Source: Selaginella moellendorffii (Eukaryota > Streptophyta > Lycopodiopsida > Selaginellales > Selaginellaceae). From it: DNA of 64,000 nucleotides. Shown here one piece after another: positions 53,154 to 64,000 of the stretch (position 1 is its first letter; each line of letters opens with the position of its first letter). The notes beneath the pieces are model-generated. The model ran no database searches, was not told the DNA's origin, and saw nothing but the letters and a program-made list of their open reading frames with translations. Position numbers and translations under genes: made by a program. The stretch is from positions 2,039,883-2,103,882 of the forward strand of contig NW_003314271.1 of assembly GCF_000143415.4 (NCBI RefSeq). Reading direction: 5' to 3'.

Positions 53154-55628
53154 CTAAGAAAGGGAGAGAATAAAAAGAAATATACCTCGAGAAGTTCCTT
53201 GGTTACGGGGATGTCTTGGACAATCATCATCACTGTTGACTAATTCCTCCAGATGTGGATTTGCTCGCTTTTGTCGAGGTAGAACTTCTTGGACGTTCTG
53301 GTTCTCTTGCTCGACTTCATCTCTAAGAATCTCGTTCTCACCGCCATCTTCACTCTGCTCGCCATTGGCACCAACAGGGTCGACATTCTCATGGCCATCA
53401 TCTTCGTCGTCATTGTTGCCTCTTGCAGCCTCATGGTGGGTTGGTTCATAATCTGGCATCTCCAATTCCCAAGGACAAGTGCGCTTTATTGCTGCTGGAA
53501 ACTTCATTGTTGTCGGGTACATGCCTCCATCTCTCACACCATGCCTCAGGAGGCGTGTGCATACCGGTGTTTCGAGAGGAACGCTTCTATATTGGAGATA
53601 CCTATAATAGAATATAAACAATTGAGTATAGTTGAGAAATTGTATGTTACCTGAAAGCCGCTCGACGCATGAAGTAAGGTTGGCCAAGTTGTTTATCAAA
53701 TGGAGTCGTGCTTGTGGCCTTCTTTGGCAGCCAGTCCTCTCCAAGTTTTGTAAGCTCAATGGTGACGAAGTCCTTAAATGGAAGTTGCTCAGGATCATCC
53801 CCTATGAAAGGCGCTAGAAACATCTCCCCTTCATATATAGTTTGTGAAATGTAGACGGTCCTCCTCATCACAGTCTCCATCATACTGTCCAAACCTTTTT
53901 CTCCTTCCCTGAGTCTGCTATTGAGGTCGTTCAGAATGTGTATCTGTTCCTCATATGTAAGCTTTGACTTTGAGATGTTGTAAATAATCTCATCTGGAGT
54001 CTTGCCCACTAAAAAATAACTTTTGTGAGAACCTTCATGTAAATATAAACAATACTTACTTTCATGACAAGCAATCTCTGTTATAATATCGAACCACTCC
54101 TTTGGGCGTCGAGGGTCAGCCACACTAAGTAATTTCTTTACCTTTGTCTTCTTTGTGCTGTTGATTTTCTTGTCAATTGCAGCTAAATGCTCTGAGAGTT
54201 CTTGATCATTTTCAGCTTGATGCGACTGTGCATATGCATCTTGCTTAACCTTCACCAATGGCTGAAGACAACACAAACATTCTATGATAAGAAGTATACT
54301 TAAAAGAACATACCTTACTCCACACAGCTGTCATAAAAGCCACTGGATTCTTGTACCATCTATTGGCATCCTGACGACCTCGTTGATGTCGAATAAGTGA
54401 TGCTAAATCATCACCATAGTGGCTGCGGACTGCATCCTCGTCGAGATTGGCAAGAAACCGGATCTGCTCGATATCATGTACTAGGCTTTGTTTCTGCACT
54501 GCAAATTGTCCCAGTCTGCAAAACATAAATTGTTAAAAGTGATTGAAGAAGGAGAGGTACTTATGCATTAATTTTGTGGCAAGCTATCACAAGCCTTGCC
54601 AAATCTAGAGATCCTCTCGCGTGTACATGTCCAATCGGAACATTGATGTGATAGACAGGATCGTCTCGGAAGCATTCTCGGATGCACTTCATCCACGCGC
54701 ACCAGCGATGATTCCCGTCGATAATGTAGAACATTTTCCCCACAAATTGTTGAATCTCAGGATGGCTCATAAGCTTGTTGTCAAATTCGCGGGACTTCAT
54801 TTTCCAAATGTCATCCCAATCCCTCTTGATTTCCGGTGACACCAAGAGGGTATTTGTCGTTCCTGGCTTGAAAACCGAAACAAGGAACATACCTATGTTT
54901 GTCCCAAGGCCATTCTGTTTGTACAGACTATAGATGTCCATGTTGATGAAGTGCGGTGAAGCAGACCGAACGATGCTTGTATGAGTGAATCGACATAGTG
55001 GGATTTCTTGGATCATGTGCCCCGGGCCTTCCCACTTGAGAGACTCCAGAGTCGTGTGAATGGCCTTCTCTTTAGTTCTCAAAACTGTCTCTTGGAAGCG
55101 CTTGTCGACAATGTGTTCAGGTAGCTCCACTTCTCTTTCAGCTTCAGCTACACCTCCAGTAGCACCATTATCAAATCTAGCCCTCGACTCGGGCCCAACA
55201 CCGCCATCAGGCGCACTTGGGCACTGCTCCGTTTCTGCCATATTTTGTGAATATGTTAAGAGTAGTGGCATTTGTGGTTGTGGCAGCAATGGTGGTGATG
55301 ACAATGGTTGCGCTGGTGGTGGTGATGATGGTGGTGGTGGTGGTGGTAATGGTGGTGATGACGGTGGTGGTGGTAATGGTGGTGATGAAGGTAAAGGTGG
55401 CGGTGGTGGTAATGGTGGTGGCAGTGGTGGCAGTGGTAATGGTGGTGGTGGCATCGATGGCGGTGGTGGGGGTGCATGTGGACTGGAGCTATGTGGTTGG
55501 GAAGACGGTAGAGTTGTTGCTGTGGAAATCTCTATCTGAAGGTCAACTTGATTGTCATCCTGGATCTCATTTTCCTCATGTCTTCTCTTTGATCCAACAT
55601 CCCTCTCCTTTTGTAGTTGCTTCCGTTT
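53154..55628 (-). CDS. ParB/Srx-like protein of element C
   Basis: Minus strand. Exons 55628-54565, 54515-54314, 54261-54060, 54008-53651 and 53601-53186, all in phase. The first exon follows a 3' splice site, so the true start lies upstream. A Pro-rich region (55470-55260, GGT-repeat DNA) precedes the ParB-like part: RFTHTSIVRSASPHFINMD, then FYIIDGNHRWCAWM, matching the ParB/sulfiredoxin GxHR box, then VYHINVPIGHVHARG. Downstream exons have DPRRPKEWFDIITEI and an acidic, Asn-rich tail (53.35-53.45 kb). The first intron begins AT where GT is expected (54564), leaving an in-frame TAA if unspliced. It ends 10 bp before the methyltransferase ATG, so the two may be one ParB-methyltransferase protein broken by a small frameshift. 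Confidence 0.6.
55260..55470. repeat. GGT trinucleotide-rich tract
   Basis: Imperfect GGT/GGTGAT repeats encoding the proline-rich segment of the minus-strand ParB-like gene. Plus-strand frames over it (Gly- or Val-rich) are by-products. Confidence 0.8.
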
Positions 55629-55679
55629 CTGAAAATAAAAAAAACTCATTATAAATTATAAATGCATAAGAAGAGGGGA

Positions 55680-55912
55680 ACAGGGCGTGGGCTCGGTGCA
55701 CGCCTCCCCCAAGCACCTTGGCCGGCCCGCGCCAAGGCCAACAGCCCGCGAGCCAGCCTTGGCGCTTGGACTTAGCTGGCTCGCACCAAATGCCCAGCGT
55801 GGGCATTTGGCGCAAGCACTTGGCGCCTTTGCCAGCCAAGCGCCTTGGCCAGCCTGCGTGGACTTGGCCAGCCCAGGTGGAGTGCCCAGCCAAATGCCCT
55901 TCTTGGGCACTT
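55680..55912. repeat. GC-rich imperfect repeats (CTTGGCCAGCC type)
   Basis: Several variants of CTTGGCGC/CTTGGCCAGCC/GGGCATTTGGC units. Much more GC-rich than the rest of element C. No gene assigned. Confidence 0.6.
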
Positions 55913-56360
55913 GGCAGCGGCGGTGCTGGGCAGCAGTGGCCCTAGGCAGCGCGGCGCTGGCGTGGCGTGGCGTCGGCACGGCAGCGGCGGTATGGCAGTG
56001 GCGGTGCTGGGCAGCGGCGGCACGGCAGTAGCGGCATGGCAGTGGTGGTGCTGGGCAGCGGCGGCATGGCAGCGGCGGTGCTGGGCAGCGGCGGCACGGC
56101 AGCGGCGGTGCTGGGCAGTGGCGGCACGGCAGCGGCGGCATGGCAGTGGCGGTGCTGGGCAGCGGCGGCATGGCAGCGGTGGTGCTGGGCAGCGGCAGCA
56201 TGGCAGTGGCGGTGCTGGGCAGCGGCGGCACGGCAGCGGCGGTGCTGGGCAGCGGCGGCACGGCAGCGGCGGTGCTGGGCAGTGGCGGCACGGCAGCGGC
56301 GGTGCTGGGCAGTGGCGGCACGGCAGCGGCGGCATGGCAGTGGCGGTGCTGGGCAGGCAG
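55913..56360. repeat. GC-rich minisatellite, ~30-bp unit
   Basis: About 14 units of a GCAGCGGCGG..GTGCTGGGC sequence (sub-unit ~15 bp). On the minus strand it translates to a decapeptide repeat (RRCPAPPLPC). Lies between the divergent ParB-like and transposase genes; whether it is exon, intron or spacer is unknown. Confidence 0.85.
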
Positions 56361-56732
56361 CACTGCGTTGGGCGTGGCATGGCAGTGGGCGGCGCTCGGC
56401 AGCCCTGGGCAGTGGCGGTCGTCATCATTTGTTCCTCTTCTAGTTCTAGTGGAGATGTTAGTCCAGTGCGAGCCAAGAATTTCCAAACTCCAACTTCACT
56501 GATATTCCAAGCTGTTTGCAACACTTTCCAGTTTTCCCGCCTCTCTATCGACGTGCGTTCCTTTCTGCATAGGCTCGTTAGCGAGCTCCCATCTACATAC
56601 AATGGCAATATCTTCTTTGAACTAGCACCTCTTGTCAGCTCAAAACGAAAGGGGATGGAGACGAAGCAGGATGTCCACAACTAGTGCAAGATCAAGACCA
56701 CACATTTCCAGCATTTTGAAGGCACAGTGTCC

Positions 56733-59040
56733 ATGGTTCATTGTGGTGGGTATTTGGATTGTGTGAATAAAGCATGCAATCAAGAGCGTGGTAAAAACTC
56801 CATATTTTTTGAAGGATCTGCAACCAATCCTCCCCTCTGTGACACCATTGGTGTTGGATTCAAGTGTCGGTTTTGCAAGAATGCTCCATTGTGTCGTGCC
56901 ATCTGTAGGGCCAAGATGTACTATTTTCTTCCACGGGATGGAGAGGTTGGTAGAGCTGCAGTACATATTGGCACGCACACACATCCAATGCAGGAAGGGA
57001 TACAAAGGAGTTCAGTCAACCATTTCAAAGATGCAGTGCAGATAGAGACTGTGAGAAACTCATCTGCAACTCCGAAGCATGTTCAGAAGACAGTGCTCAA
57101 GGATTTTATCGCAAATACTTTACTTGATCCGGACTACAAGAATACTCAACTAGATGAGGCTAGCTTGCGGGAGTTACTACGACATGTGCAACCTGCAACT
57201 AGCCTTAGAAGGTATGAAAATATTATTACATACTTTTCAATAATATCTCTCTTACATTTTGTTTTATTTAGGATAAAGTCTTGGATGTGTGAATCTCGAG
57301 AGGGGAAACTCCAATAAAAAATTGACTCAATCCTTGAACTAAAACGGACTTGTCCCTATGAGTTTATCCATGGGAGTTTATTTCCAGATCAAGTCGTTAG
57401 TGAGCAAGAGCGCCCCTTCGTTTTCAAAATGTCTACCATGGGCCCTGCCTCTGGTGTGGATCTTGTTTCCCGAATGGATATGTCTGGGTCGAGTGACCTT
57501 GCTAATGCATGGGTACATTTTGACCATATGGAGTGGGTGGCAGGTTGGACAACCATGGGAGCTCATGTGTATGATCCAAGGTAGTTTTTTTCTCATTATC
57601 TTAAAATGGTTTTAAACATTGCACTTTTCACAGGCTACGTTGTAACTTGACAATTGCAACGGCAGAGTTTAAAGTACAAGACCAGATGGCTCAAGAAATA
57701 TTTTGGAAGTCCCTCTCCGACATTGTATTGAAGCGGACTGGTAAGCCTGCCAACTTTCGCGGTTTCATGGCAGATGGGGCTGGGGCTAATTGGAATGGTG
57801 TTCGGGCAGTCTTTGGGAATGGTCTACCCCTAGAAGGTCATGAGAGGACATGTGAGTTCCATTGGGCTCAGAGCCTAAACCAACACTGCCACCTTATCAA
57901 GCCAGATTTCCAATTAGCATTTAAGGAGTTGTGCAAACAATGGCAAGCTGCACCTTCTGAAGAAGAGCATGAGGCAAAAGCAAACGAGATTCGAATGTGG
58001 TGGCGTGAAGATGGCCATACTGACATAAGTTGTCTACCACAACTTGAGTCGTGGTTGGGGTGGTGGGAAGTTAGAATGTTCCAATGGGGACATCACTCTT
58101 TTCAGGTTGGTTTTTCTTTTTTTCCTCTCTTTTTATTGCTTTTTAATATCATCTTTTTATAAGGATCAACCACTTGAGGATCTTGCATACACCCCAACTG
58201 TGAATCTCTCAGAGAGTAAACATTGGAGCTGGCGTTCCTCTGAGGTAGGGAAAGGGAAGATGAGTCTATATGAAGCATGTTTATCAGATTTGATACGCGC
58301 TGTAGAGCAGTCTTCAAAAGCCTTGGCATTTGAGGAAGGAAGATACATGGGAACAGGACCTTACACGATCGGATGAAGAAGATAGTGACTCCACCAGCAC
58401 GAACAATGGCAACTGCAGTGGAGGAAGTGGTCCGCGGCACATCTATGGAGTACACTCCTCGGGCTTCTATTGGTGATATGAAGACCATCCGCTCAAAGCG
58501 TCGATTTTCTTTTGCTGGTGAAGATGTTGGCACGGATCTTGGAGCAAAAAGCTCTCACAAGCCTGATGTTGAGTATCATTCTGCTCCAAAACATCGCCCC
58601 AGAACCGAACCACCTCAAGTGGCTGATGAAGAAAGTGCATCACAGCAGGTTGAAATTGCTTATCGTAGTGTGGAGCCGAAGCAATGGGCAATCCGTCGAG
58701 TGCCAGCGAAATCAAATGTAAGGTGTGTGGGGATGCTTCCAAGGGGCAAGTGTTGGGCTTGGATCCGTGGTGATAAGTCTGCTTCTGTTCCAGCCCCATG
58801 TTTCCATGGGGAACGAAAGCAAGCAGGATTTTCAAGATGGCAATTGCCATTCAAGACTTTCCTTCTTGCACATGTCCAGACTTTACGAAGCGCGAGGAAC
58901 ATGGGAAGGCATATGCTCCTTGCAAGCATATGTACTACATCTTCATCAACATCTTGCACCAGGATCCTAAAGTGGATATTCATATACACCAAGCAAGCCT
59001 TACTATTGCTGAGTTGCATAAAACTTTTGGAGCTAATTAG
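56733..59040 (+). pseudogene. MULE-type transposase of element C with SWIM zinc finger
   Basis: Introns 57212-57271, 57581-57633 and 58106-58163 restore a mostly continuous frame. The N-terminal zinc region has GFKCRFCKNAPLCRAIC and HIGTHTHP (FAR1/FLYWCH-like). The catalytic part contains WVHFDHMEWVAGWTTMG, FMADGAGANWNGVRAVFG (second Asp) and the C..H motif RTCEFHWAQSL, then an acidic stretch (EEEHEAKANE) where the Glu is expected. Near 58860-58930 a SWIM zinc finger is clear: CTCPDFTKREEHG, then CKHMYYI. An in-frame TAA (57315), a frameshift near 58370 and unclear joining before the SWIM exon suggest inactivation. SWIM plus C..H is typical of Mutator-like transposases. Confidence 0.75.
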
Positions 59041-59622
59041 ATTTTCCAGCACTATCGATGTTTATTCTCTATCAATAATATAAACTAATTATACCTTATA
59101 TAATTAATAAAAATATTTTATTATTTCACTTTTCATTTCATATAAAATTTCACTTTCTTTTCGCAATACTACCCATAGTATTTGTGAGTCTCCATTTTTG
59201 TCTTTATCTTCTCAAAAAATATTTCGTGATAGTCTTTCGGGTGTATGATGTTACAATGTATTGTGAGAGCATATGTACCATCACAGTTTTTTTTTTTCCT
59301 TTCAAATGGTTATATGGCTTTATATAGAATCTTAATTCAAATTTAATAATTTAAAAATTCTGATGAACCTGACATTTACTAGCTAGAAAGCACAGAGTAC
59401 AAATTTAAAGAAGTGACAAGAATACTCTTTTTGCAAACATTTTATTTTATATTCTAACAAACGTCTCTATTATTGCATGTAGTAAATATTTAAATTATTA
59501 GAACAAGAAGTGTCCTTTAGAACATTTTTATCTATATAATATATAGAGAGTTATGAAATTATTAAGTTCGCCATAACTTTAAAATTTTAAAGTTTATAAT
59601 GTTTGTACTAAATTACAATTGA
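59041..59622. other. 3' AT-rich arm of element C
   Basis: No gene. AT-rich sequence between the transposase and the right TIR. Confidence 0.5.
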
Positions 59623-59684
59623 AAATTGAGCTCAACTCGTGAGCTCAACTCTTCAGCTCGTGAGCTCAAGTATGGTCCACGCTC
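59623..59684 (-). repeat. Right terminal inverted repeat of element C
   Basis: 62 bp with repeated GAGCTCA units, ending GGTCCACGCTC before the TCCACATTG duplication. Confidence 0.8.
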
Positions 59685-59693
59685 TCCACATTG

Positions 59694-60423
59694 CACTAAC
59701 ACTCTTCTTTAATCACCTTCAAGATCCAATATAAAGACAAAATACTAACAAGAAAAATGATATGGAAAATCAAAGTCTAAGGAGAATTCCTCATCACTCG
59801 AAATAATAATGCCATTTCCACTAACACAAGTGCTAGTGATATTAATGCCTCAACTATACACCTTCTCCATCCAATAATTTACTCCAAGTGCTAATGGATC
59901 ATTTTTTCCAACATCTCATGGGCAAACCCCTCAAGAACCAAGGTACCAACTTAAGCTTAGCATAATAGACCACCATCAAGAATCTAGTCAAAGCTATTAC
60001 AATTCTACTTAATGTAAATAGACTAACTTCACCATCAACCAATATAAGGTTAATCATCATTTAACCAAGCAACTTCGTAAACACATTACTCATTATCACA
60101 TGGATATGATATAAGTATCACAATAAGTATCAAGTGTCAACTCGACTCGACAAAATGCAACATAAATGCCACATTCCACCAATAAAAATTTACAACACCC
60201 AACACCACTAATTTTTGTTCATAACATGGACAAGCTCATGCCACTCTCTTTCCAACCAAACTCAAAACTAATCCAACACCACACTACTCAAAGAGCAATA
60301 GTAAAGTTCCCCTGAAAAGAATTGAGCATTATAACCTAAATCTTTTAATAGTAAGCCTAGACAAAATGCTATCTATCCCATAACCCACTATTTGTAAAAC
60401 CATTATTTCCAATATGCACCAAG
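59694..60423. other. AT-rich non-coding region
   Basis: Continuation of the AT-rich DNA interrupted by element C. No recognisable feature. Confidence 0.4.
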
Positions 60424-60915
60424 GTATAGTTTAGCTCCCACTTGCATGCTTGTCCTTGTTTTGCGTTTGGCTTGGGTCTAAGCCCAAGTTCCATTCCATG
60501 CTAGCTAGTGGAGTACCCATATCCACCCATTAGACTGGTCAGTATGCTAAAATAGTTCTAGACTCCATTTAGCTTCGTTTTACGTGCTAGTCCTGGCATA
60601 GGATGCTGGATACTCTAGGACTGTTCCAAGTTGCTCCATGCTCCTGTCCCTTCACTCCTTGGGCTGTACGCTCGGGAGTTGTTCCATGTTCTAGTGCCAT
60701 CGGTATTTGGCTCCATACTTGGGAGTTTGGCATTATTCCTTTATTCAGTGGTGCAAGGCTTTGAAACTCGGGTTCCACACCACTACCCTTTGGACATGTG
60801 GCATATGACACATGGCATATAACACGTGGCACATGGAGGGTTTAGGTTCTGCTTCGGTGGTTATCCTATAGTAAATCATTATAGAATAAAGGGTAAAAAC
60901 CACATGCGCTACACT
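60424..60915. repeat. Repeat family W, copy 3
   Basis: Collinear with 5878-6353, ending ATGCGCTACA. Joined directly to a decayed Cassandra. Confidence 0.55.
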
Positions 60916-60926
60916 CTAATACCAAA

Positions 60927-61434
60927 CATAAATTCTTAAATTTAGACTTTCTAGAAGGTCACCCAACCTAATACTATTTAAACTTAAGAACATTTACCCA
61001 AATATCCTAAAACCCTTAATTGATTGAAAAAAAGGGTGCATTTTTATTTATAGGCCCTTTCCCTTTATATTTAAATCCCATAGATTGTCTTTCATTTAGT
61101 TATTTACATTCACACCCTTATGAACAAAAGTTAAGAGTCGTAACACTCTCAAGAGCACAACTGAAGCCAAATTGGGCATGCCAAATGTCAATTTAAATAT
61201 GTGATATAATTCCCTTAGCCAACTAATAAAGTCAAACCTGAAACCCCTTTATTACCAAATGTAAGGTCTTGGATTTAGACTTCCCAGGAGGTCATCCAAC
61301 TTAGTACTACTCAAACTTAAAGACATTTAACCCTAAATATCCTAAAACTCTTAACCCATTGGTAAAGAAAATGTATTTTTATTTATGGGCACTTTTCTTT
61401 TATATTTAAACTCTATAAATTCTCTCTCTATGAG
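60927..61434 (-). mobile_element. Cassandra TRIM copy 3, strongly decayed
   Basis: Two LTRs (60927-61108 and 61260-~61434) and an internal region collinear with copy 2. Differences are mostly C to T and G to A (for example CATAAATTCTTAAA for TGTAAGCTCCTGAG), as expected for old methylated DNA. The 5S-like box is still visible as AAGGTCACCCAACCTAATACT. Confidence 0.8.
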
Positions 61435-61770
61435 GTCCAAGTGTACAACTACAATGCTGTATACTAACGTAGTAGGATTTGGTAGCCATTGGATTAGTTT
61501 CAATCTAAACCACTCGCTCCAATAGGTTTTTGGGCTAATTAATATACATATTTTTGTATTCCCTTTCCATATTCCATACACTCACATTGGTGGGCATTGT
61601 CTAAATCTCCTTTTTCTTATTGCTTTTCTTAACTTCTTCTTTTTATCTCTTTTCTTTTCATTCATCTACAGTAGCCTTTGCCTCTTTTGACTCTGGAGTA
61701 GTAGTTGGTGCAATTGCTTAATGCTATGTAGTTCTAGTTGAACAATCAAACTCAATTGATAGCAGTATTT
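61435..61770. other. Unassigned AT-rich sequence
   Basis: No gene or repeat recognised. Confidence 0.35.
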
Positions 61771-63165
61771 TGTAAGCGACTAAATTTTCCATTCTACTTT
61801 AGTCACTTAACCACACCTCCGACCACTTGGAGGAGTCTCATTCACAACCTCCATAAGTCCAATTCAGGACTTGGGACTTACTAGCCCCAAGAATGGCATC
61901 CATGCCACTCAACATTTGCACTTGGTCCAAGTGCTCCACGTGTCCGATCCCATGACCGACACTCAAAGGTACCACCGACATGGCAGCTTGTTACGCTAAG
62001 GCCATGCCCAATCACCTTTGCCACACTGGTAGTCCAATACCACTTGCATCACAGTCTTGGCTCTCCAAGACTAGGCAAACCATCCATGAGTGGTCATCTC
62101 AGATCCACTCCTTAGCATCCTTAGGATACCCACTGACAAGGGGAATGGCCTTCCCCAATATCCCTCTGTCAATCCCCACTAAGTCCCTCTCTGCCCTTGG
62201 CCGTGTTTGCCAACACTGCCATTGGATCGAGGCCTACAGGCCTGACCACTAAGTCCCACGGTCCTCTTCCTTTCCACAGTTTGGGCCTTTGGGACAACAT
62301 TTCGGAACACCGTGGCCTTACGCGAGCCACCTGGGTACTCTCCCTGCCTTCCGCCCTTGGGTGCTCTAGCCATGGGCTTAGAGAGAGGTTCCGTTGAGCC
62401 ACGCCTGGTATCCAAGTAGGTAGTGCCACCCACACTTGGACTGGGAGCATCGGCCAGTCGATCTCCCGGGGGAACTAGAGCCGGCTCTTGAACACTTCAC
62501 CAAGCTACCCAGCTTGTCGGTCCGTGTTCACTCTAGTCTTGGACTTCCCAGTGGTCAGCTCATCACCCAACACTGGGTCTGGCCTGCCTGGGCCAAACTG
62601 GCCTGCCTAGGCCAAACGGGTTCCACGGGGTTTTAACCCCCCCATTCTCCCTAATAAATTTTGGGAACCCCCGGAAGCCCCCCCCCCCCCCCCGGGGGAC
62701 GATCGCTTTGGGCTTTCACCCAACTGCCTGTATTAGTATTCGGACTCGAACTCAGACTCGGACTCGGTCTTGGTCCCGGATTCGGACTCGGACTCGGTCT
62801 CGGTCCCGGTCTCGATTCCATCTCGGACTCCACCTCGGGTCCATCTCGGACTCCATCTCGGACTCCATCTCGGGTCCATCTCGGACTCCATCTCGGGTCC
62901 ATCTCGGACTCCATCTCGAACTCCATCTCGGGTCCATCTCGGACTCCATCTCGGCTCCATCTCGGACTCCATCTCGGCTCCATCTCGGACTCCATCTCGG
63001 CTCCATCTCGGACTCCATCTCGGACTCCATCTCGGACTCCATATCAGACTCCATTTCGGACTTCACTTCGGGTCCATCTCGGACTCCATCTCGGACTCTA
63101 TATCGGACTCCACTTTGGGTCCATCTCGGACTCCATCTCGGGTCCGCCTCGGACTCCATCTCGGA
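61771..63165 (-). repeat. Partial LTR of the LARD family
   Basis: Starts TGTAAGCGAC and is collinear with 27040-28500, with its own minisatellite (62740-63165), then is cut by the LTR of another Ty3 element at 63166. Sequence at 62620-62700 shows stretched homopolymers and may be poor quality. Confidence 0.85.
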
Positions 63166-63398
63166 TGTTATGATCCGGCGCAAAAAGACAAAGATCTAGT
63201 TGCCCTCGACTATGCTACGCCACCTCTTGAGGTTCCTCACCACCCAACCACCCCCGAGCTACCTCAAAAGCTCCACTGTGCCGCCGCTCCACTGTGAGCC
63301 CTAGGGTAGGTTAAGTCCCTTACCCTAACATGCCTTAATATACCCTTGAGCCTCCCTTTGACCGACGTTGACCACGTAGTCAAAGCTGGCGCCTAACA
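63166..63398 (-). repeat. LTR of a fourth Ty3/gypsy element
   Basis: 233 bp, TGTTATGATCCGG..GGCGCCTAACA, with inverted TGTTA/TAACA ends. On the minus strand it is preceded by GGGGGGGAAGAAT, a good polypurine tract. It inserted in the LARD LTR after TCGGA. The other LTR lies outside the window. Confidence 0.8.
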
Positions 63399-63472
63399 AT
63401 TCTTCCCCCCCAACAAAGTCCTTGTCCCAAGGACGAGTTGTACCTGTGATCACCTTTTTTGGGGAATCCTGC

Positions 63473-64000
63473 TCAAGCTCCTGGTCCACCTTCCACAGCC
63501 GTATACATCAAGGAGGCATTGGGCCCGTCACTCCGAGATAGTACACCTTTCAACTGGCTGACATAAAATACCGGATGAATTTTCACCCCAGCTGGCAGCC
63601 GCACCCGATAAGCCGCTTTACCAATGCGCTCCAGCACTTCATATGGACCAGCATATCGATGGGAAAGTTTATCACTCTTCCCTGTCCGTAAAGGCACCAA
63701 GGTGTTCCGCCGCTCACTTGACGGAAAGATCACTCGCACAAAGACGAGATCACCCACCTTATATTCCCGGAATTGGCGATGCTCATTGGCAAACTTCTCC
63801 ACTCTATCCTGAGCTGCTTGCAAATTCCGTTTGCACACCACCAGAATCTCATCAAGTTCTGTGGCCAGATCAGTTGCCTCAGCATCAAGCTTATCTTGCA
63901 CGTCCTTACTCAAATGCAATCCCAACTCCACCGCTGTTCGAGGATGCCTTCCAAACATGGCAAAGTAAGGACTTAGCTTGGTTCCACTGTGTTGGCTATT
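63473..64000 (-). CDS. Integrase C-terminal part of a fourth Ty3/gypsy element (partial)
   Basis: Minus strand, open to the window edge. QHSGTKLSPYFAMFGRHPRT is the segment after the catalytic Glu. The C-terminal DNA-binding domain follows, with VGDLVFVR and HRYAGPYEVLERIGKAAYRV (GPY/F module), and IHPVFYVSQLKG near the end. No chromodomain before the stop at 63473. The sequence is uninterrupted, unlike the other pol copies, so this element may be younger. The rest of pol lies beyond 64000. Confidence 0.85.
   Translation of the reverse strand, partial: NSQHSGTKLSPYFAMFGRHPRTAVELGLHLSKDVQDKLDAEATDLATELDEILVVCKRNLQAAQDRVEKFANEHRQFREYKVGDLVFVRVIFPSSERRNTLVPLRTGKSDKLSHRYAGPYEVLERIGKAAYRVRLPAGVKIHPVFYVSQLKGVLSRSDGPNASLMYTAVEGGPGA

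Larger units (their letters stand above)
49545..59684 (+). mobile_element. Element C: 10.1-kb Mutator-like (MULE) element with ParB and methyltransferase cargo
   Basis: Flanked by TCCACATTG on both sides (49536-49544 and 59685-59693), a 9-bp duplication typical of Mutator-like elements. The inverted ends are imperfect: left 49545-49589 (GGGATGGTCCAAAGTTGAG..) and right 59623-59684, both containing TTGAGCTCAYGAG units, with one extra unit on the right. Content: a small protein, two related zinc proteins, a minus-strand ParB-like gene and methyltransferase, and a plus-strand transposase with a SWIM zinc finger. Most introns are 49-60 bp. Confidence 0.85.

Noticed and set aside
55217-55654. Gly-, Val- or His-rich open frames over the GGT repeats
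   Set aside because: Alternative frames of a trinucleotide repeat already explained as the Pro-rich part of the minus-strand ParB-like gene.
55656-56684. Large open frames over the GC-rich minisatellite as a real gene
   Set aside because: All six frames stay open because of the repeat; only the non-repeat segment near 56.5-56.68 kb could be an exon, and no splice junction could be fixed.

Overview
The window looks like nuclear DNA of a land plant, probably a vascular plant with a large, repeat-rich genome. Three things support this: TTTAGGG-type interstitial telomere repeats, Cassandra TRIMs carrying 5S rRNA-derived LTRs, and chromodomain and Tat/Athila-like Ty3 retrotransposons. The species cannot be named from the sequence. 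I find no convincing host gene, rRNA operon, tRNA gene or CRISPR array. Essentially all of the sequence is nested mobile elements, most of them decayed.

Layout. 1-1010: one end of a TIR element (A), cutting into a minus-strand chromovirus copy (1011-5798, including an LTR). 5.8-9.18 kb: LTR-like repeats and AT-rich non-coding DNA. 9182-48007: a minus-strand chromovirus complex of LTR-int-LTR-int-LTR form, flanked by the 5-bp duplication GTCAA. It has swallowed a TRIM, Cassandra elements, a plus-strand Tat-like Ty3 element with an extra RNase H (16.4-24.1 kb), a 7.6-kb non-autonomous LTR element (27040-34641, duplication ATGGA), telomere repeats, and the complete 8.4-kb TIR element B (37449-45872, duplication ATCT). 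49545-59684: a 10.1-kb Mutator-like element C (9-bp duplication TCCACATTG). 59.7-64 kb: more AT-rich DNA, a decayed Cassandra, an LTR of the 7.6-kb element family, and the end of another Ty3 element.

The most interesting content is in A, B and C. B has 24-bp perfect TIRs and two plus-strand genes. Gene 1 reads as a ParB/sulfiredoxin-fold-like domain followed by a beta-class DNA methyltransferase-like region. Gene 2 ends in an FCP1/NIF-like HAD phosphatase domain. No transposase is recognisable in B. The element is studded with about 18 copies of a short palindrome (arms ATGGCRTG / CAYGCCAT). These lie in the arms, inside tiny 38-54 bp introns just before the 3' splice site, and in-frame inside exons. 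C, which has different termini and a MULE/SWIM transposase, also carries a ParB-like protein and a beta-class methyltransferase. It shares a small SLP..YYTPG protein with A. The same cargo on two unrelated TIR systems, together with a repeated palindrome beside a ParB-like gene, is the strongest candidate here for an undescribed system.

Many genes are visibly broken (in-frame stops, frameshifts, deleted catalytic cores), so much of the window is a fossil record. Sequence around the 100-N gap (25678-25777) and near 62.6 kb looks like low-quality homopolymer-smoothed consensus.
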